A DNA stretch of 64,000 bases, taken from positions 1,674,001 through 1,738,000 of the forward strand of contig NZ_JAPDFT010000001.1 in NCBI RefSeq assembly GCF_025949665.1. Reading direction: 5' to 3'. A model generated the notes under the pieces. The model saw nothing but the letters and a program-made list of their open reading frames with translations. It did no database searches and had not been told where the DNA came from. Source of the DNA: Chryseobacterium viscerum. Its GTDB lineage: Bacteria > Bacteroidota > Bacteroidia > Flavobacteriales > Weeksellaceae. Both the position numbers and the translations under genes were made by a program. Below are positions 52,310 through 61,457 of this stretch, one piece after another (the stretch's first letter is position 1; each line of letters begins with the position of its first letter).

Positions 52310-52705
52310 CTACATGAAAAATACATTAAACTTGTGTCCATCAGGGTCTGCAAACACAAAACCATAATAATTTTCTCCAAAGCTTTCAGGTTCTGAAACA
52401 ATGGTTCCTCCTGCATTTTTTACTTCTTCAGCCCATTCATCCACTTGGTTTTTACTTTCTGCAGAAAGGGTAAATATAATTTCGTTGGAACTTTGAGGAT
52501 CTCCAAATTTCATACTTTTTAGGTTGTTTTCTATGACATTTTTTAAGAAAAAGTGAATAATCAGTTCATTTCCAGCCATAAAAAAACTTACCAGTTCATT
52601 GGAACTGTGAGGATTATTGGGTTTGAATCCCAGCTCAGTATAGAATTTCTGTGTGCGTTCAAGGTCGGTTACGGCCAGATTAGCCCAGATCATTTTAGGT
52701 TTCAT
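52310..52705 (-). CDS. VOC-family (glyoxalase-like) protein
   Basis: 131 residues, two beta-alpha-beta-beta-beta modules of the vicinal oxygen chelate fold. WANLAVTDLERTQKFYTELGF at the start and GTIVSEPESFGENYYGFVFADPDGHKFNVFFM at the end (with the usual DPDGH). The metal-binding His at the first strand is not conserved, as in many VOC members of unknown function or resistance-type binders. Single gene. Confidence 0.87.
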   Translation of the reverse strand: MKPKMIWANLAVTDLERTQKFYTELGFKPNNPHSSNELVSFFMAGNELIIHFFLKNVIENNLKSMKFGDPQSSNEIIFTLSAESKNQVDEWAEEVKNAGGTIVSEPESFGENYYGFVFADPDGHKFNVFFM

Positions 52706-52854
52706 ATTATTTTATTTTTTGGTTAAGGTAAAGGTATTCTGTTTTTACGGAATAAAAACTATCATGTGGCAAGATTTTGTATTTTTAGATCAAGGAGAGA
52801 TTTATTAACAACTTCAATTTAACATAATATATTGGAAAATAAATTATAGCATAC

Positions 52855-53466
52855 ATGAATGAGGGTATTGTAAAGAAAATCAAAAAGTTAGGAGGGAAAA
52901 CAGACGCTGTCCATCCTGATAAAAGTTTTGCTGAAAATTGGCAAAGTGTCAGCTTCAGTCATCATCTTTATGACAAAGACTGGGATGTTTATGGAATCGA
53001 TCAATATTATGAGCAGTATAAAGATTTGTATATAGAGAATCAGAAAAGTTTTTATAGGAACTTGCTGGAACATTATTTTTCCGATCATGAATTGCCGTAC
53101 GGTCAATATTTTTTCAAAGATTGGGTTTTCACGCCCTTTAAAGAAAACTCTGAGGATTATGGAGAACTGGATGGGCTTGTAGAAGAATATGAAGTAAAAG
53201 AAATCGTACAAGGCAACGAGATGGATTTTATCTGTATATTTTATTCTTATGGATATCCTGATCATTTTTTTGTATGCACAACAGATCCTGATCAAAATAA
53301 TCCGACGGTGTATAGTACAGATCATGAAGTTTATTTTCAGGAGATTGAAAATGAAGGAAAGCTGGAAGATTTTCTGTATAGGTTTATGACCAAGGAAGAG
53401 TTCTTAGAATCCGTTAAAGAATATTTGGAAAGAAAATTAAATAATAAGGGATTCTGGGGTGGTTAA
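52855..53466 (+). CDS. Hypothetical acidic protein, possibly SMI1/KNR4 (SUKH)-like
   Basis: 203 residues, rich in Asp, Glu, Tyr and Phe; no signal peptide or membrane segment. A middle part (QGNEMDFICIFYSYGYPDHFFVCTT, then DPDQNNPTVYSTDHE) followed by LEDFLYRFMTKEEF gives the beta-hairpin then short helix order of SUKH immunity proteins, but the match is weak. No toxin gene lies next to it. Real gene by length and codon use; function unknown. Confidence 0.7.
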   Translation: MNEGIVKKIKKLGGKTDAVHPDKSFAENWQSVSFSHHLYDKDWDVYGIDQYYEQYKDLYIENQKSFYRNLLEHYFSDHELPYGQYFFKDWVFTPFKENSEDYGELDGLVEEYEVKEIVQGNEMDFICIFYSYGYPDHFFVCTTDPDQNNPTVYSTDHEVYFQEIENEGKLEDFLYRFMTKEEFLESVKEYLERKLNNKGFWGG

Positions 53467-53891
53467 TACTCTATTTCAGTTAAATAATAAAAATCCTATA
53501 ATTTATATTATGTTAAATTGAATATGGTGGTATATTCCTTTATTTTAATTAAAAGCTTAATATTTAATTAATTAGAACTTTTAAGTTAAGACTTAGATAT
53601 AATACTCAATATTCTTAATTAATAACTATTTGAGAATTATACAATGGTTTTAAAATATTGGATTATAATTTTAATATTATCTTATTAAATGGAGATTTTA
53701 AAATATTTTTCAATGAATTTGGTAAATCTGCTCAGATATTTATTTTTAAAAATGAGATTAAAATTCATAACCAAATAATAAAACTTGGCTGTATTAAAAA
53801 ATATAAAATGGTCTATTAATTTGGATGATTTTTTTAATACATTTATTTTAAGAAAAATAATACTGTATTACAATTTAAAAGTTTGACATCT
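53467..53891. other. Very AT-rich gene-free region
   Basis: 425 bases of A, T and TTAA words with no ORF, hairpin or repeat I can align. It marks the left side of the 53.9-62.6 kb accessory block. Confidence 0.5.
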
Positions 53892-54107
53892 TTACAATTG
53901 AACTCCGGGATACTTGGAAATAAAATCTGCCATTCCGTGAATGTCTTCTGTTCTATAGACAGGTTTATCGGTGTGACGGGGTTCTCCCCCGCTTGCCCCT
54001 TGATAAGATGCATCTGCAGTAATTGTAATATAACCAGCTTCCACTAAACGTTGTGCATAAAGACCTGCTGTCTGTTCCTTAATACCTCCATTTGAGTGTG
54101 CAACAAC
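53892..54107 (-). pseudogene. Fragment of a YcjY/dienelactone-hydrolase-like gene
   Basis: The reading frame gives VVAHSNGGIKEQTAGLYAQR, LVEAGYITITADASYQGASG and GEPRHTDKPVYRTEDIHG before PGV and a stop. This is the N-terminal third of an alpha/beta hydrolase with HP-x-GG-KEQ and the A-YQGeSGGePR stretch. The nucleophile elbow and everything after it are missing, and so are about 30 N-terminal residues. It abuts the Lrp stop at 54109. Clearly a broken gene, with its break points in the spacer. Confidence 0.75.
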
Positions 54108-54108
54108 A

Positions 54109-54552
54109 CTATTTAAAAGTAATTGGTTTGTGATCAATGGGCACTGACAGAATAGAATAAGTTGTTGTCCTGCCAAATTTACTCAAGCGATCCAGGACTA
54201 AAGTAATCTCTTGTGTAGATTTCAGAAACATATGTAAAAAGAAACAAAATTCTCCTGTAGTATGTACCATTTTTACAATCCCTTCTATTTCTTCAGTTTC
54301 TTTTAAAAAAGACATAATCATAATATTGGGGTGTAATTTTATTGCAATTAAAACATTTTGTATGTATTGCAATTGTGTATATTCCACAACAACAGCATAG
54401 CCTTTTATTATCCCTGCTTCTTCCAGCTTTTTTATACGTTCTGTAACAGCCGGAGCTGTGAGTCCTATTTTTCTGCCTATTTCAGCATTACTCGCTCTTG
54501 CGTTTAATTGTAGTTCGTTTAAAATTGCGTAGTGCAGTTTATCTAATTGCAT
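54109..54552 (-). CDS. Lrp/AsnC-family transcriptional regulator
   Basis: 147 residues. N-terminal helix-turn-helix (LDKLHYAILNELQLNARASNAEIG, then RKIGLTAPAVTERIKKLEE) and a RAM/AsnC ligand domain with IIKGYAVVVEYTQL. Lrp proteins answer to amino acids. It is divergent from the alpha/beta hydrolase gene at 54631 (78 bases between) and probably regulates it. Confidence 0.92.
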   Translation of the reverse strand: MQLDKLHYAILNELQLNARASNAEIGRKIGLTAPAVTERIKKLEEAGIIKGYAVVVEYTQLQYIQNVLIAIKLHPNIMIMSFLKETEEIEGIVKMVHTTGEFCFFLHMFLKSTQEITLVLDRLSKFGRTTTYSILSVPIDHKPITFK

Positions 54553-54630
54553 ATCGAAATAAAATAATTAAAAAACATTGATTCGAAAGTTTGAAGCAGC
54601 TATTTCTATCGAAATGATAGTCTGATTTAA

Positions 54631-55575
54631 ATGTCCCCATCAGATCTTTGTAAAGATAAAAATTTAATGCAGAAACATACCTATAAGAATATGAAAGATA
54701 AAAAATTACCTGGTGATGTTAGCTTGAATCACGGAATGGCCGTTATTAGCAATACATTACGAATACATTATGCAGAAGCAGGAAATGGGGAAAATATAAT
54801 TGTTCTGATACATGGTTTTCCGCAGACATGGTGGGAATGGCGATTTGTAATTCCTGTATTGGTTAATCAAGGATTTCGTGTTATTGCCTTGGATTATCGC
54901 GGAGCCGGAGATTCCTGGAAACCTGCGGATGGATATGATAAACGCACTATGGCCAGTGATATTCATCATCTGTTAAAGGAACATCTTAAGATACAAACCC
55001 CTGTAGTCCTTATAGGACATGATATAGGCTTAATGATTGCGTATGCTTATGCACAAGAATACCGGACATCCGTATCTCAGCTGGTGGTAATAGACGCTCC
55101 TTTACCCGGTACCAAAATATTTGATAAAATAAGGACAGATCACAGGGTCTGGCATTTTGCATTCCATAACGTACACAACCTGCCTGAAATGCTAATTGCT
55201 GGTCGTGAGCGACAATATTTACAATATTTTTTCAACCATCGTATTTATAATACAGCAGCTATTAATGAAACTGATATGGACACCTTTAGTCAGGCATATT
55301 CTTCAGCCGGTGCTATGAAAGCCGGACTGGAAGTTTACCGGGCATTTGACCAAGACATACTGGACAATGAAAAGAGCATAGCCAAAAATGGGAAACTAAC
55401 GATTCCTGTTCTGGCAGTTGGAGGGGAAATAAGCACAAGTGGATCTTTTATGAAAGAAATGATGGAAGAAGTAGCAGAAGATGTTACATCAGTACGCATT
55501 CCTAAAACAGCGCATTGGGTAGTTGAGGAAAATCCGGAGGTATTTATACAAGAGCTTTTAAAATTTCTCAGCTAG
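54631..55575 (+). CDS. Alpha/beta hydrolase, epoxide-hydrolase/dehalogenase type
   Basis: 314 residues. Oxyanion loop IVLIHGFPQTWWEWR, nucleophile Asp in VVLIGHDIGLMIAYAYA (GHDxG, the Asp form rather than Ser), and catalytic His in RIPKTAHWVVEENPE. The Asp nucleophile and HGFP place it with epoxide hydrolases and haloacetate dehalogenases. Length and lid region fit that group. It has no signal peptide. It is divergent from the Lrp gene and heads a run of mostly hydrolytic enzymes on the plus strand. Confidence 0.87.
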   Translation: MSPSDLCKDKNLMQKHTYKNMKDKKLPGDVSLNHGMAVISNTLRIHYAEAGNGENIIVLIHGFPQTWWEWRFVIPVLVNQGFRVIALDYRGAGDSWKPADGYDKRTMASDIHHLLKEHLKIQTPVVLIGHDIGLMIAYAYAQEYRTSVSQLVVIDAPLPGTKIFDKIRTDHRVWHFAFHNVHNLPEMLIAGRERQYLQYFFNHRIYNTAAINETDMDTFSQAYSSAGAMKAGLEVYRAFDQDILDNEKSIAKNGKLTIPVLAVGGEISTSGSFMKEMMEEVAEDVTSVRIPKTAHWVVEENPEVFIQELLKFLS

Positions 55576-55676
55576 AATCATCATATGAATAAACTAAAAA
55601 TCAACAATTTAATTTTAATAAAGAAGCGTTCAAAAGAGATTGTATTTTACCTGACCGCCTTCTATAATTGATAATT

Positions 55677-56840
55677 ATGAAAAATATAATACTATCTTTT
55701 TTATTGATATATATGCAAAGTTTAACATTTGGACAGAAATTACGGGCCAGGGATATAGGAATTCCATTTAGCGGAACCGTTGGCACATTTAATTCTATAA
55801 CGGACGTAAAGGGAGTTGAGGTAGGTTATAGTACAATCATTTCCGGGAAAGGTAAAAATACAATCGGTAAAGGACCTGTCCGAACAGGAGTTACAGCTAT
55901 TTTGCCAAGGGGCCGGAATAATAATCCTGTTTTTGCCAACTGGTACTCACTGAACGGCAATGGCGAAATGACAGGAACAACCTGGGTAACAGAATCCGGT
56001 TTTTTAGAAACTCCTATAATGATTACCAATACCAATAGTGTGGGAGTCGTGAGAGATGCTGTTCTCAAATGGTTTGTAAAAGAACATTGGTATAAAGAAG
56101 ATTGGTGGTACACTTATCCTGTAGTGGCTGAAACGTATGATGGCTTTTTAAATGACATCTATGGTTTTCAGGTAAAAGAAAGCAATGTTTACGAAGCGCT
56201 AAATAGTGCGAAATCAGGTAGAATTCAGGAAGGAAATGTTGGTGGTGGAACCGGGATGATGTGCCTTGGTTTTAAAGGCGGAACCGGTACGGCATCAAGG
56301 ATTGTGAAAACCGGAGATTCTATTTATACCGTTGGCGCTCTGGTTCAGGCTAATTTTGGGAGAAAAGAATCCCTGAAGATTGCAGGTGTACCGGTAGGAA
56401 AAGAACTGGAAAATACGGTGGGCAGCGAATTAAAACTGCCTTCAGAGTCTTACCGGCAGGAAGGTGACGGTTCCATCATTGTGGTCATTGCAACGGATGC
56501 ACCATTATTGCCCCATCAATTAAAACGCATTGCATCAAGAGTGCCTCTGGGAATCGGGAACGTAGGTGGCTATGGAATGAACAGTTCAGGAGATATTTTT
56601 ATTGCCTTTTCAACAGCCAATTCCACAGCTTTTCAGAGAAAAGATTTTTCTACAGTGAAGATGCTCCCTAATGATTTGATTGATCCTCTATTTGATGCAA
56701 CTGTACAGGCTGTCGAAGAGTCTATCATTAATGCTATGATCGCCGCCGAAACAATGGAAGGAGTCAATGGAAATAAATCCTATGCCCTTCCCCATCAGCC
56801 TGTGATTGATATCTTAAGAAAATATAAAAGAATACCATAA
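55677..56840 (+). CDS. P1-family (S58/DmpA-type) peptidase, exported
   Basis: 387 residues from the ATG at 55677. Signal peptide (to about residue 18, TFGQ). The family (PF03576) autocleaves to expose a Ser or Thr. Here GNVGGYGMNSSGDIFIAFST holds the cleavage-site Ser, and the N-terminal region has ARDIGIPFSGTVGTFNSITDV and AILPRGRN, both signatures. Members cleave N-terminal beta-amino or D-amino acid residues from peptides. It comes after the alpha/beta hydrolase by 100 bases and before the serine hydrolase gene by 56. Confidence 0.9.
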   Translation: MKNIILSFLLIYMQSLTFGQKLRARDIGIPFSGTVGTFNSITDVKGVEVGYSTIISGKGKNTIGKGPVRTGVTAILPRGRNNNPVFANWYSLNGNGEMTGTTWVTESGFLETPIMITNTNSVGVVRDAVLKWFVKEHWYKEDWWYTYPVVAETYDGFLNDIYGFQVKESNVYEALNSAKSGRIQEGNVGGGTGMMCLGFKGGTGTASRIVKTGDSIYTVGALVQANFGRKESLKIAGVPVGKELENTVGSELKLPSESYRQEGDGSIIVVIATDAPLLPHQLKRIASRVPLGIGNVGGYGMNSSGDIFIAFSTANSTAFQRKDFSTVKMLPNDLIDPLFDATVQAVEESIINAMIAAETMEGVNGNKSYALPHQPVIDILRKYKRIP

Positions 56841-56896
56841 GGAGAGAAATTTATCTGTTTCAGTTTAATTTAATACTAATTCATTAAAATTTTTCT

Positions 56897-58036
56897 ATGA
56901 AAAAACTATGGTTTCTAACAGTTTTTACTGTTGTTTTTGCTGCAATGAATTCCTGCAGGGATGAACAATCTATTGATGTGCCCGCCGAGCACCCGAATGC
57001 AAAAAAATATCAGCGCATCGTTGATCAGTTTATAGCATCCGGCGCTGTGGGCGTCAACGTCACAGTAATTTCTCCCGAAGGAACATGGAGCGGTTCAGGC
57101 GGACTTGCCGACAGGGAAAAAGGTATCAGGATATCTGCCGATAGCAGGCTCCGCATCGGAAGCATGACGAAAATGTTTGCCTCCACAACTATTCTGAAAT
57201 TGCAGGAAGAAGGTCTCCTGAATATCAAGGATAAAATCAATAAATATCTTCCTCACACTATTACAGACCGTATTGCCAATGCCAATGAGGTAACGATTGA
57301 ACAGTGCCTTAATCACAGAGCGGGAATCCGGAATTATTTACAGGATATCGCTCCCGGTGTTTTTGACGGAAGTATTGTCAATTATTCCGCAGAGCAGACC
57401 CTTCAGCTGATCTATGATAAACCTGCCGATGATCCAATTGGAAAGGGATACTATAGCAATTCCAATTATCTTCTGCTTTCCCTGATTATAAAAAAAGTAA
57501 CGGGAAAACCCTCCTATCAGATAATCAACGAGAAAATAATCAACCCCCTGGGGCTGAAAAATACGACAGCAAGTACTCTGCTTCCGGATCAGCTCACCCG
57601 GTCCTATTATGCTGAAACTGCTAATGAGCCATTGAGTGAAGTAACCCATATAGACAATAACGGAATCGGCGGTGAAGGAGCAATTGATGGTGGAATGATC
57701 TCAACATCTTCTGATGTAGCCCAATTTGTGGAGAGCCTGTTAACGAATAAAATACTTTCTCCCGCTTCAATGCAGCAGCTTCAGACTTTTGTGGATAACG
57801 ATCCTGACCGTCTGGAACCAGATTTAAAATACAATAAACAGTATGGGTTGGGATTAATGAAACTGGATACCAATCAGGGAGTAGCTATGGGTCATGACGG
57901 ACACGTATTTGGCTTTGGGGGTAAATCCTATTATTTTCCAAAGCAAAAAGTAACGGTATGCATACTTCTCAATACATGGTCTCCAAAAGTGGTTGCATTG
58001 CTTAATGCAAAAGATACTTTCAACTTATTGTTCTGA
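56897..58036 (+). CDS. Serine beta-lactamase-fold lipoprotein (class C/DD-peptidase-like)
   Basis: 379 residues. Lipobox (AAMNSC, Cys 19). PF00144 motifs: SMTKMF (SxxK, nucleophile Ser), YYSNSNY (YxN) and HDGHVFGFGG (the KTG-equivalent HxG). These proteins act as D-Ala-D-Ala carboxypeptidases, esterases or D-aminopeptidases. It is not a typical antibiotic-inactivating enzyme. Lying next to a P1 peptidase, it may hydrolyse peptides or esters; inferred. Confidence 0.88.
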   Translation: MKKLWFLTVFTVVFAAMNSCRDEQSIDVPAEHPNAKKYQRIVDQFIASGAVGVNVTVISPEGTWSGSGGLADREKGIRISADSRLRIGSMTKMFASTTILKLQEEGLLNIKDKINKYLPHTITDRIANANEVTIEQCLNHRAGIRNYLQDIAPGVFDGSIVNYSAEQTLQLIYDKPADDPIGKGYYSNSNYLLLSLIIKKVTGKPSYQIINEKIINPLGLKNTTASTLLPDQLTRSYYAETANEPLSEVTHIDNNGIGGEGAIDGGMISTSSDVAQFVESLLTNKILSPASMQQLQTFVDNDPDRLEPDLKYNKQYGLGLMKLDTNQGVAMGHDGHVFGFGGKSYYFPKQKVTVCILLNTWSPKVVALLNAKDTFNLLF

Positions 58037-58071
58037 TAAAATTGAACGAAAATAATTTTAAAAATAAAGAT

Positions 58072-58392
58072 ATGAAAATCAATCACATTCTCACGTTCTT
58101 TTTGCTTTCAGGAATGATATCCTGCAACACCATTTCTTATACCGGAGAAACGTATAAAGCTTCAGACAAAATTGATGTTTATTATAAGGAGAATGACATT
58201 ATCCATCCGTATAAAACAGTTGGAAGGGTTATTACAGTTGCAAGAAATAAGGACAATAAGGCAAAAGAAAAAATCATTGAAAAGGCAAAATCAGTAGGTG
58301 CAGATGGTGTTATTTTTTCCGGCATTTATTTTACCGAAGAAAAAACTGCTTCTGCTTATGAAAAAGCTGATGTTATAAAGTACACTGACTGA
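58072..58392 (+). CDS. Small lipoprotein of unknown function
   Basis: 106 residues from the ATG at 58072; the TTG at 58042 is upstream of a better signal peptide. Lipobox LLSGMISC (Cys near 18). The mature part has an alpha/beta look (KEKIIEKAKSVGADGVIFSG), slightly like YbjQ-type small domains. No named family. It follows the serine hydrolase gene by 35 bases. Confidence 0.78.
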   Translation: MKINHILTFFLLSGMISCNTISYTGETYKASDKIDVYYKENDIIHPYKTVGRVITVARNKDNKAKEKIIEKAKSVGADGVIFSGIYFTEEKTASAYEKADVIKYTD

Positions 58393-58559
58393 ACTTCAAT
58401 AAACCTGGTAGCAAAAAAATTGATTCAAAGGTTTTTGAGCCTTAATTCTTTAGAAAGTAAAGCATTATTAATCAATTATAATATGATCTTTACCCCAACG
58501 GTAATAGCAAGTAATTATAACAAAATCATATAAATTATAACTAAACTAAAATTTTTAAA

Positions 58560-58730
58560 ATGAAAAAATCAGAAAACAGAAAAGTACTTTCAAGAGAGTA
58601 TTTAAAAAATGTAATGGGCAACGGAATGAATATCATTATCAAAGAATGTTCATATGAATGCTGCCCTCCTGCCGGAATCCCCAGATGCCCCAGCCTTAAT
58701 GCATGTCCGGCAGTGGTATGCCCACAATAA
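58560..58730 (+). CDS. Cys-rich double-glycine-type leader peptide (bacteriocin-like), first copy
   Basis: 56 residues. Leader 1-21 (MKKSENRKVLSREYLKNVMG then N) aligns with the next gene: shared L10, S11, R12, E13, L15, K16, G20. The core has six Cys (30, 34, 35, 43, 49, 54) and several Pro (CCPPAGIPRCP). The leader type is known from C39-peptidase-processed bacteriocin-like peptides of Chryseobacterium. The second position after the leader Gly is Asn here (GN instead of GG). No transporter or modifying enzyme is in the window. Export and bioactivity are inferred. Confidence 0.78.
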   Translation: MKKSENRKVLSREYLKNVMGNGMNIIIKECSYECCPPAGIPRCPSLNACPAVVCPQ

Positions 58731-58761
58731 TTAACATATTTACTAACCAAAAAATATTACA

Positions 58762-58923
58762 ATGAAAAATTTAAGAAATCAAAAAAGCCTTTCCAGAGAA
58801 CAATTGAAAAGTATTGCCGGAGGCAATGTACAGGGAGTCTGCAGGCTTTCCAACGGTGGCTATGTTCTAAGGGACTGTACATTAAAGTGCCCAAACGGAG
58901 GATATCCCATCTGTCCTGCTTAA
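58762..58923 (+). CDS. Cys-rich double-glycine-type leader peptide (bacteriocin-like), second copy
   Basis: 53 residues, 31 bases after the first peptide gene and clearly its paralogue. Leader MKNLRNQKSLSREQLKSIAG then G21 gives a perfect double glycine at 20-21. The core (22-53) has four Cys (27, 39, 43, 51) and a GGY-type composition (NGGYVLRDC, CPNGGYPICP). Two copies with similar leaders and different cores are typical of secreted peptide families. The hairpin at 58952-58981 follows. Confidence 0.8.
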   Translation: MKNLRNQKSLSREQLKSIAGGNVQGVCRLSNGGYVLRDCTLKCPNGGYPICPA

Positions 58924-58951
58924 GGATTAAATTTTATTTAAACTTCAGCCT

Positions 58952-58981
58952 GCCCGGATAAACCAGACAATCTATCCGGGC
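58952..58981 (+). terminator. Hairpin after the peptide genes
   Basis: GCCCGGATA (58952-58960) and TATCCGGGC (58973-58981) with a 12-base loop. No T run follows, so it is a weak terminator or an mRNA-stabilising hairpin that separates the peptide genes from the receptor gene. Confidence 0.6.
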
Positions 58982-59193
58982 TGACTGTACAAACACATTT
59001 TATATAGCTCTAATTGAGCTGGTTTTTGTTTATAGCTTTCATTATAGAGACAAATACAGTGCTATCTAGCTCATGATGTAACACTTATCATATCTCGAAT
59101 GTCTTATTTAAATAGATTCATAATTAATACATGAATTGTATGCATGTATATTGCATAACAAGCTACATTGTAATACATAAAAACATAAAATAT

Positions 59194-61422
59194 ATGAAAC
59201 GCCTGCTCCATTTAATCATTGTACTGAGCGGAACAATGGTAACTGCACAAGAAAAAAAAGATACGGCAGCAACAAAGAAAATAAATGAAATTGTACTGAA
59301 AAAAAATAAATTTCAGAGAAAAAATGACCGTTTTATATATGATATAGGAGCTTCTCCGGCAGCAAAAGGGGCTACAGCCTTCAGTATTTTAAAAGAAACT
59401 CCCCTGATTTCATCAATGGATGATAAGACTTTACGGATTGCTGGAAAATCAAATGCTGTAATATATATCAATGGTAAAAAAACTCAAATGGATGCTGATG
59501 CCCTGGCAGCCTTTTTAAAAAGCATGCCATCTGAAAGTATACAGAAAATAGAGATTATTACTATGCCCGGCAGTGAATTTCAAGTTGAATCTTCAGACGG
59601 GGTCATCAATATTATTCTAAAAAAGATAAGAGAAAATGGCTTGAACGGAAGCTTAAGAATGAGCAATAATCAGGGATATTACAACAATCCTGGAATGGGA
59701 TTTTCTATCAATTACAGAAAAAATAAGCTCGGAATTAATTCAAGTTTTAATAGCAGTGAAAATACCAAACGGCAATATTATATATTGGAAAATGGCAGCA
59801 ATATAGCTTCAAACCATTCGGAAGGAACCGTATCTGTTCCAAACAAGGACTATGGAGGATATCTGAATATAGATTATGCTTTAAATGACAAAAGCAACCT
59901 TGCACTGAGCTATAGCACCTGGTACAACAAAAACTTCACATCGGTTACCAATTTATTTAACACTGTAAATGTATTAAACGATACCGTCTGGAAAACTGAC
60001 TACAACCGAAGCAAAAATCATGAAAACACCCAATCTTATAATAATTCTGTCAATTTAAACTATGAATTAAAAACAGATTCACTTGGCAGTAAATTAAATA
60101 TAAATGCAGCCTATCTAAACTTCAGAAAAAAACAGAATAGCCTCAATACAACATCAGCAGCGGATTCTAATGGAAATACAGGAGAAGATATCAGCCAGAT
60201 TATTCAGGAAACGCCACAGATTATTAACAGCTTTTCTGTAACGGTGGATTATTTTAAGAAATTTAAAAATGATTTCACCCTGTCTTTTGGAGGAAATTAC
60301 AGCTATACGAAAACAGATAATGATACAGAAACAAGCCTATATCAATTGGCTGCCAATGTAGTAGTTAGAAATCCAAATCATTTTTTTTATCTGGAGAATA
60401 TTTACGGAGGATATTTGACTGCAGAAAAAAAAATAAGTGATAAAATTTCTGCAAAAGCCGGAATCCGCTATGAATTAACACAAAATAAAGGAAACTCTTA
60501 TAATGCTCAGGATGACAATTTAAAAAATCTTACGAGAAACTATCACAATATTTTACCTTACGTAAATCTGAATTACTCAATCAGCAAAGACCATAATCTT
60601 TCATATTCTTTTTCAGGCCGTATGAAAAGACCCTCATTTTGGGAGGTGAACCCTGTGAGAACCTATTTAACGGAAACTAATTATGTTCAGAATAATCCAT
60701 TTATGAAAGCATCCGCAGTTTATTCGCAGGAACTTAATTATATGTTCAAAAATTCATATTTTTTCATTGCCGGTCATAAATATTATAAAGATGTTATTCT
60801 GCAGGTACCTCTGCAGGGGATAATTTACGGTAACGGCAGCCATGTAAATGTATTGAGGTATATAAGAACTAATTTTGGCAACCGTCAGGAATTAAATTTT
60901 ACAATCGGTTTCCAGAAATCATTTTTTAAACAGTATTGGAATACCAATGTAAGTATCGGCTTACAGCATAATATTAATGATGGGAGTATTGATACAGATC
61001 CGTTAACAGGTGAAAAGTTTCCGGCATATATCAATACCCGAAAATCAAATGGAATAACAATTTCGACTAATAATAGTATAAGACTTGATCAGGCTAAAAC
61101 ATGGTTTGCCAGCATTAATTATTGGTACGTTGGGAATTACCAGATAGAATTGGGACAATTAAGACCACTTGGCAGTTTGGAAATAGGACTCAAAAAAATA
61201 TGGAATGACTGGACCTTTTCAGCAACCGTTTATGATGTTTTAAATACCAACAGAGTTATAATTGATGATCAGCAACAAAACGGGAATTACAATTATGTCA
61301 ATATTTACAACTATCCGCGTCAGTTAACTGTTTCTATCTCGTATAATTTCGGAAACAAAAAAATTGAAAAAATACGTGATTTCAATAATGCTTCTGATGA
61401 AATCAAAAACAGAACAAAATAA
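59194..61422 (+). CDS. Outer-membrane beta-barrel receptor (TonB-dependent type)
   Basis: 742 residues from the ATG at 59194 (21 residues shorter than the longest frame). Signal peptide (MKRLLHLIIVLSGTMVTAQ), plug domain (about 45-140: AFSILKETPLISSMDDKTLR, YINGKKTQMDADALAAFLKS and GVINIILKK), then a barrel of the outer-membrane beta-barrel family (PF14905) ending in NFGNKKIEKI. The carboxypeptidase-regulatory domain usual in this family is absent. It lies between the leader peptides and an alpha/beta hydrolase, with 35 bases to the latter. The ligand is unknown; import of a peptide or its products is one idea. Confidence 0.88.
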   Translation: MKRLLHLIIVLSGTMVTAQEKKDTAATKKINEIVLKKNKFQRKNDRFIYDIGASPAAKGATAFSILKETPLISSMDDKTLRIAGKSNAVIYINGKKTQMDADALAAFLKSMPSESIQKIEIITMPGSEFQVESSDGVINIILKKIRENGLNGSLRMSNNQGYYNNPGMGFSINYRKNKLGINSSFNSSENTKRQYYILENGSNIASNHSEGTVSVPNKDYGGYLNIDYALNDKSNLALSYSTWYNKNFTSVTNLFNTVNVLNDTVWKTDYNRSKNHENTQSYNNSVNLNYELKTDSLGSKLNINAAYLNFRKKQNSLNTTSAADSNGNTGEDISQIIQETPQIINSFSVTVDYFKKFKNDFTLSFGGNYSYTKTDNDTETSLYQLAANVVVRNPNHFFYLENIYGGYLTAEKKISDKISAKAGIRYELTQNKGNSYNAQDDNLKNLTRNYHNILPYVNLNYSISKDHNLSYSFSGRMKRPSFWEVNPVRTYLTETNYVQNNPFMKASAVYSQELNYMFKNSYFFIAGHKYYKDVILQVPLQGIIYGNGSHVNVLRYIRTNFGNRQELNFTIGFQKSFFKQYWNTNVSIGLQHNINDGSIDTDPLTGEKFPAYINTRKSNGITISTNNSIRLDQAKTWFASINYWYVGNYQIELGQLRPLGSLEIGLKKIWNDWTFSATVYDVLNTNRVIIDDQQQNGNYNYVNIYNYPRQLTVSISYNFGNKKIEKIRDFNNASDEIKNRTK

Positions 61423-61457
61423 TAAAATTGTTATCTGAAAAATATTTAAATTTTCCT

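Noticed and set aside
52855..53466. Firm call as a toxin-immunity protein
   Set aside because: The resemblance to SUKH proteins is weak and there is no toxin or secretion gene beside it.
55668..55676. TTG start nine bases upstream of the P1 peptidase ATG
   Set aside because: The ATG at 55677 begins a standard signal peptide; the same reasoning moved the starts at 39262, 50389, 58072, 59194 and 61458.
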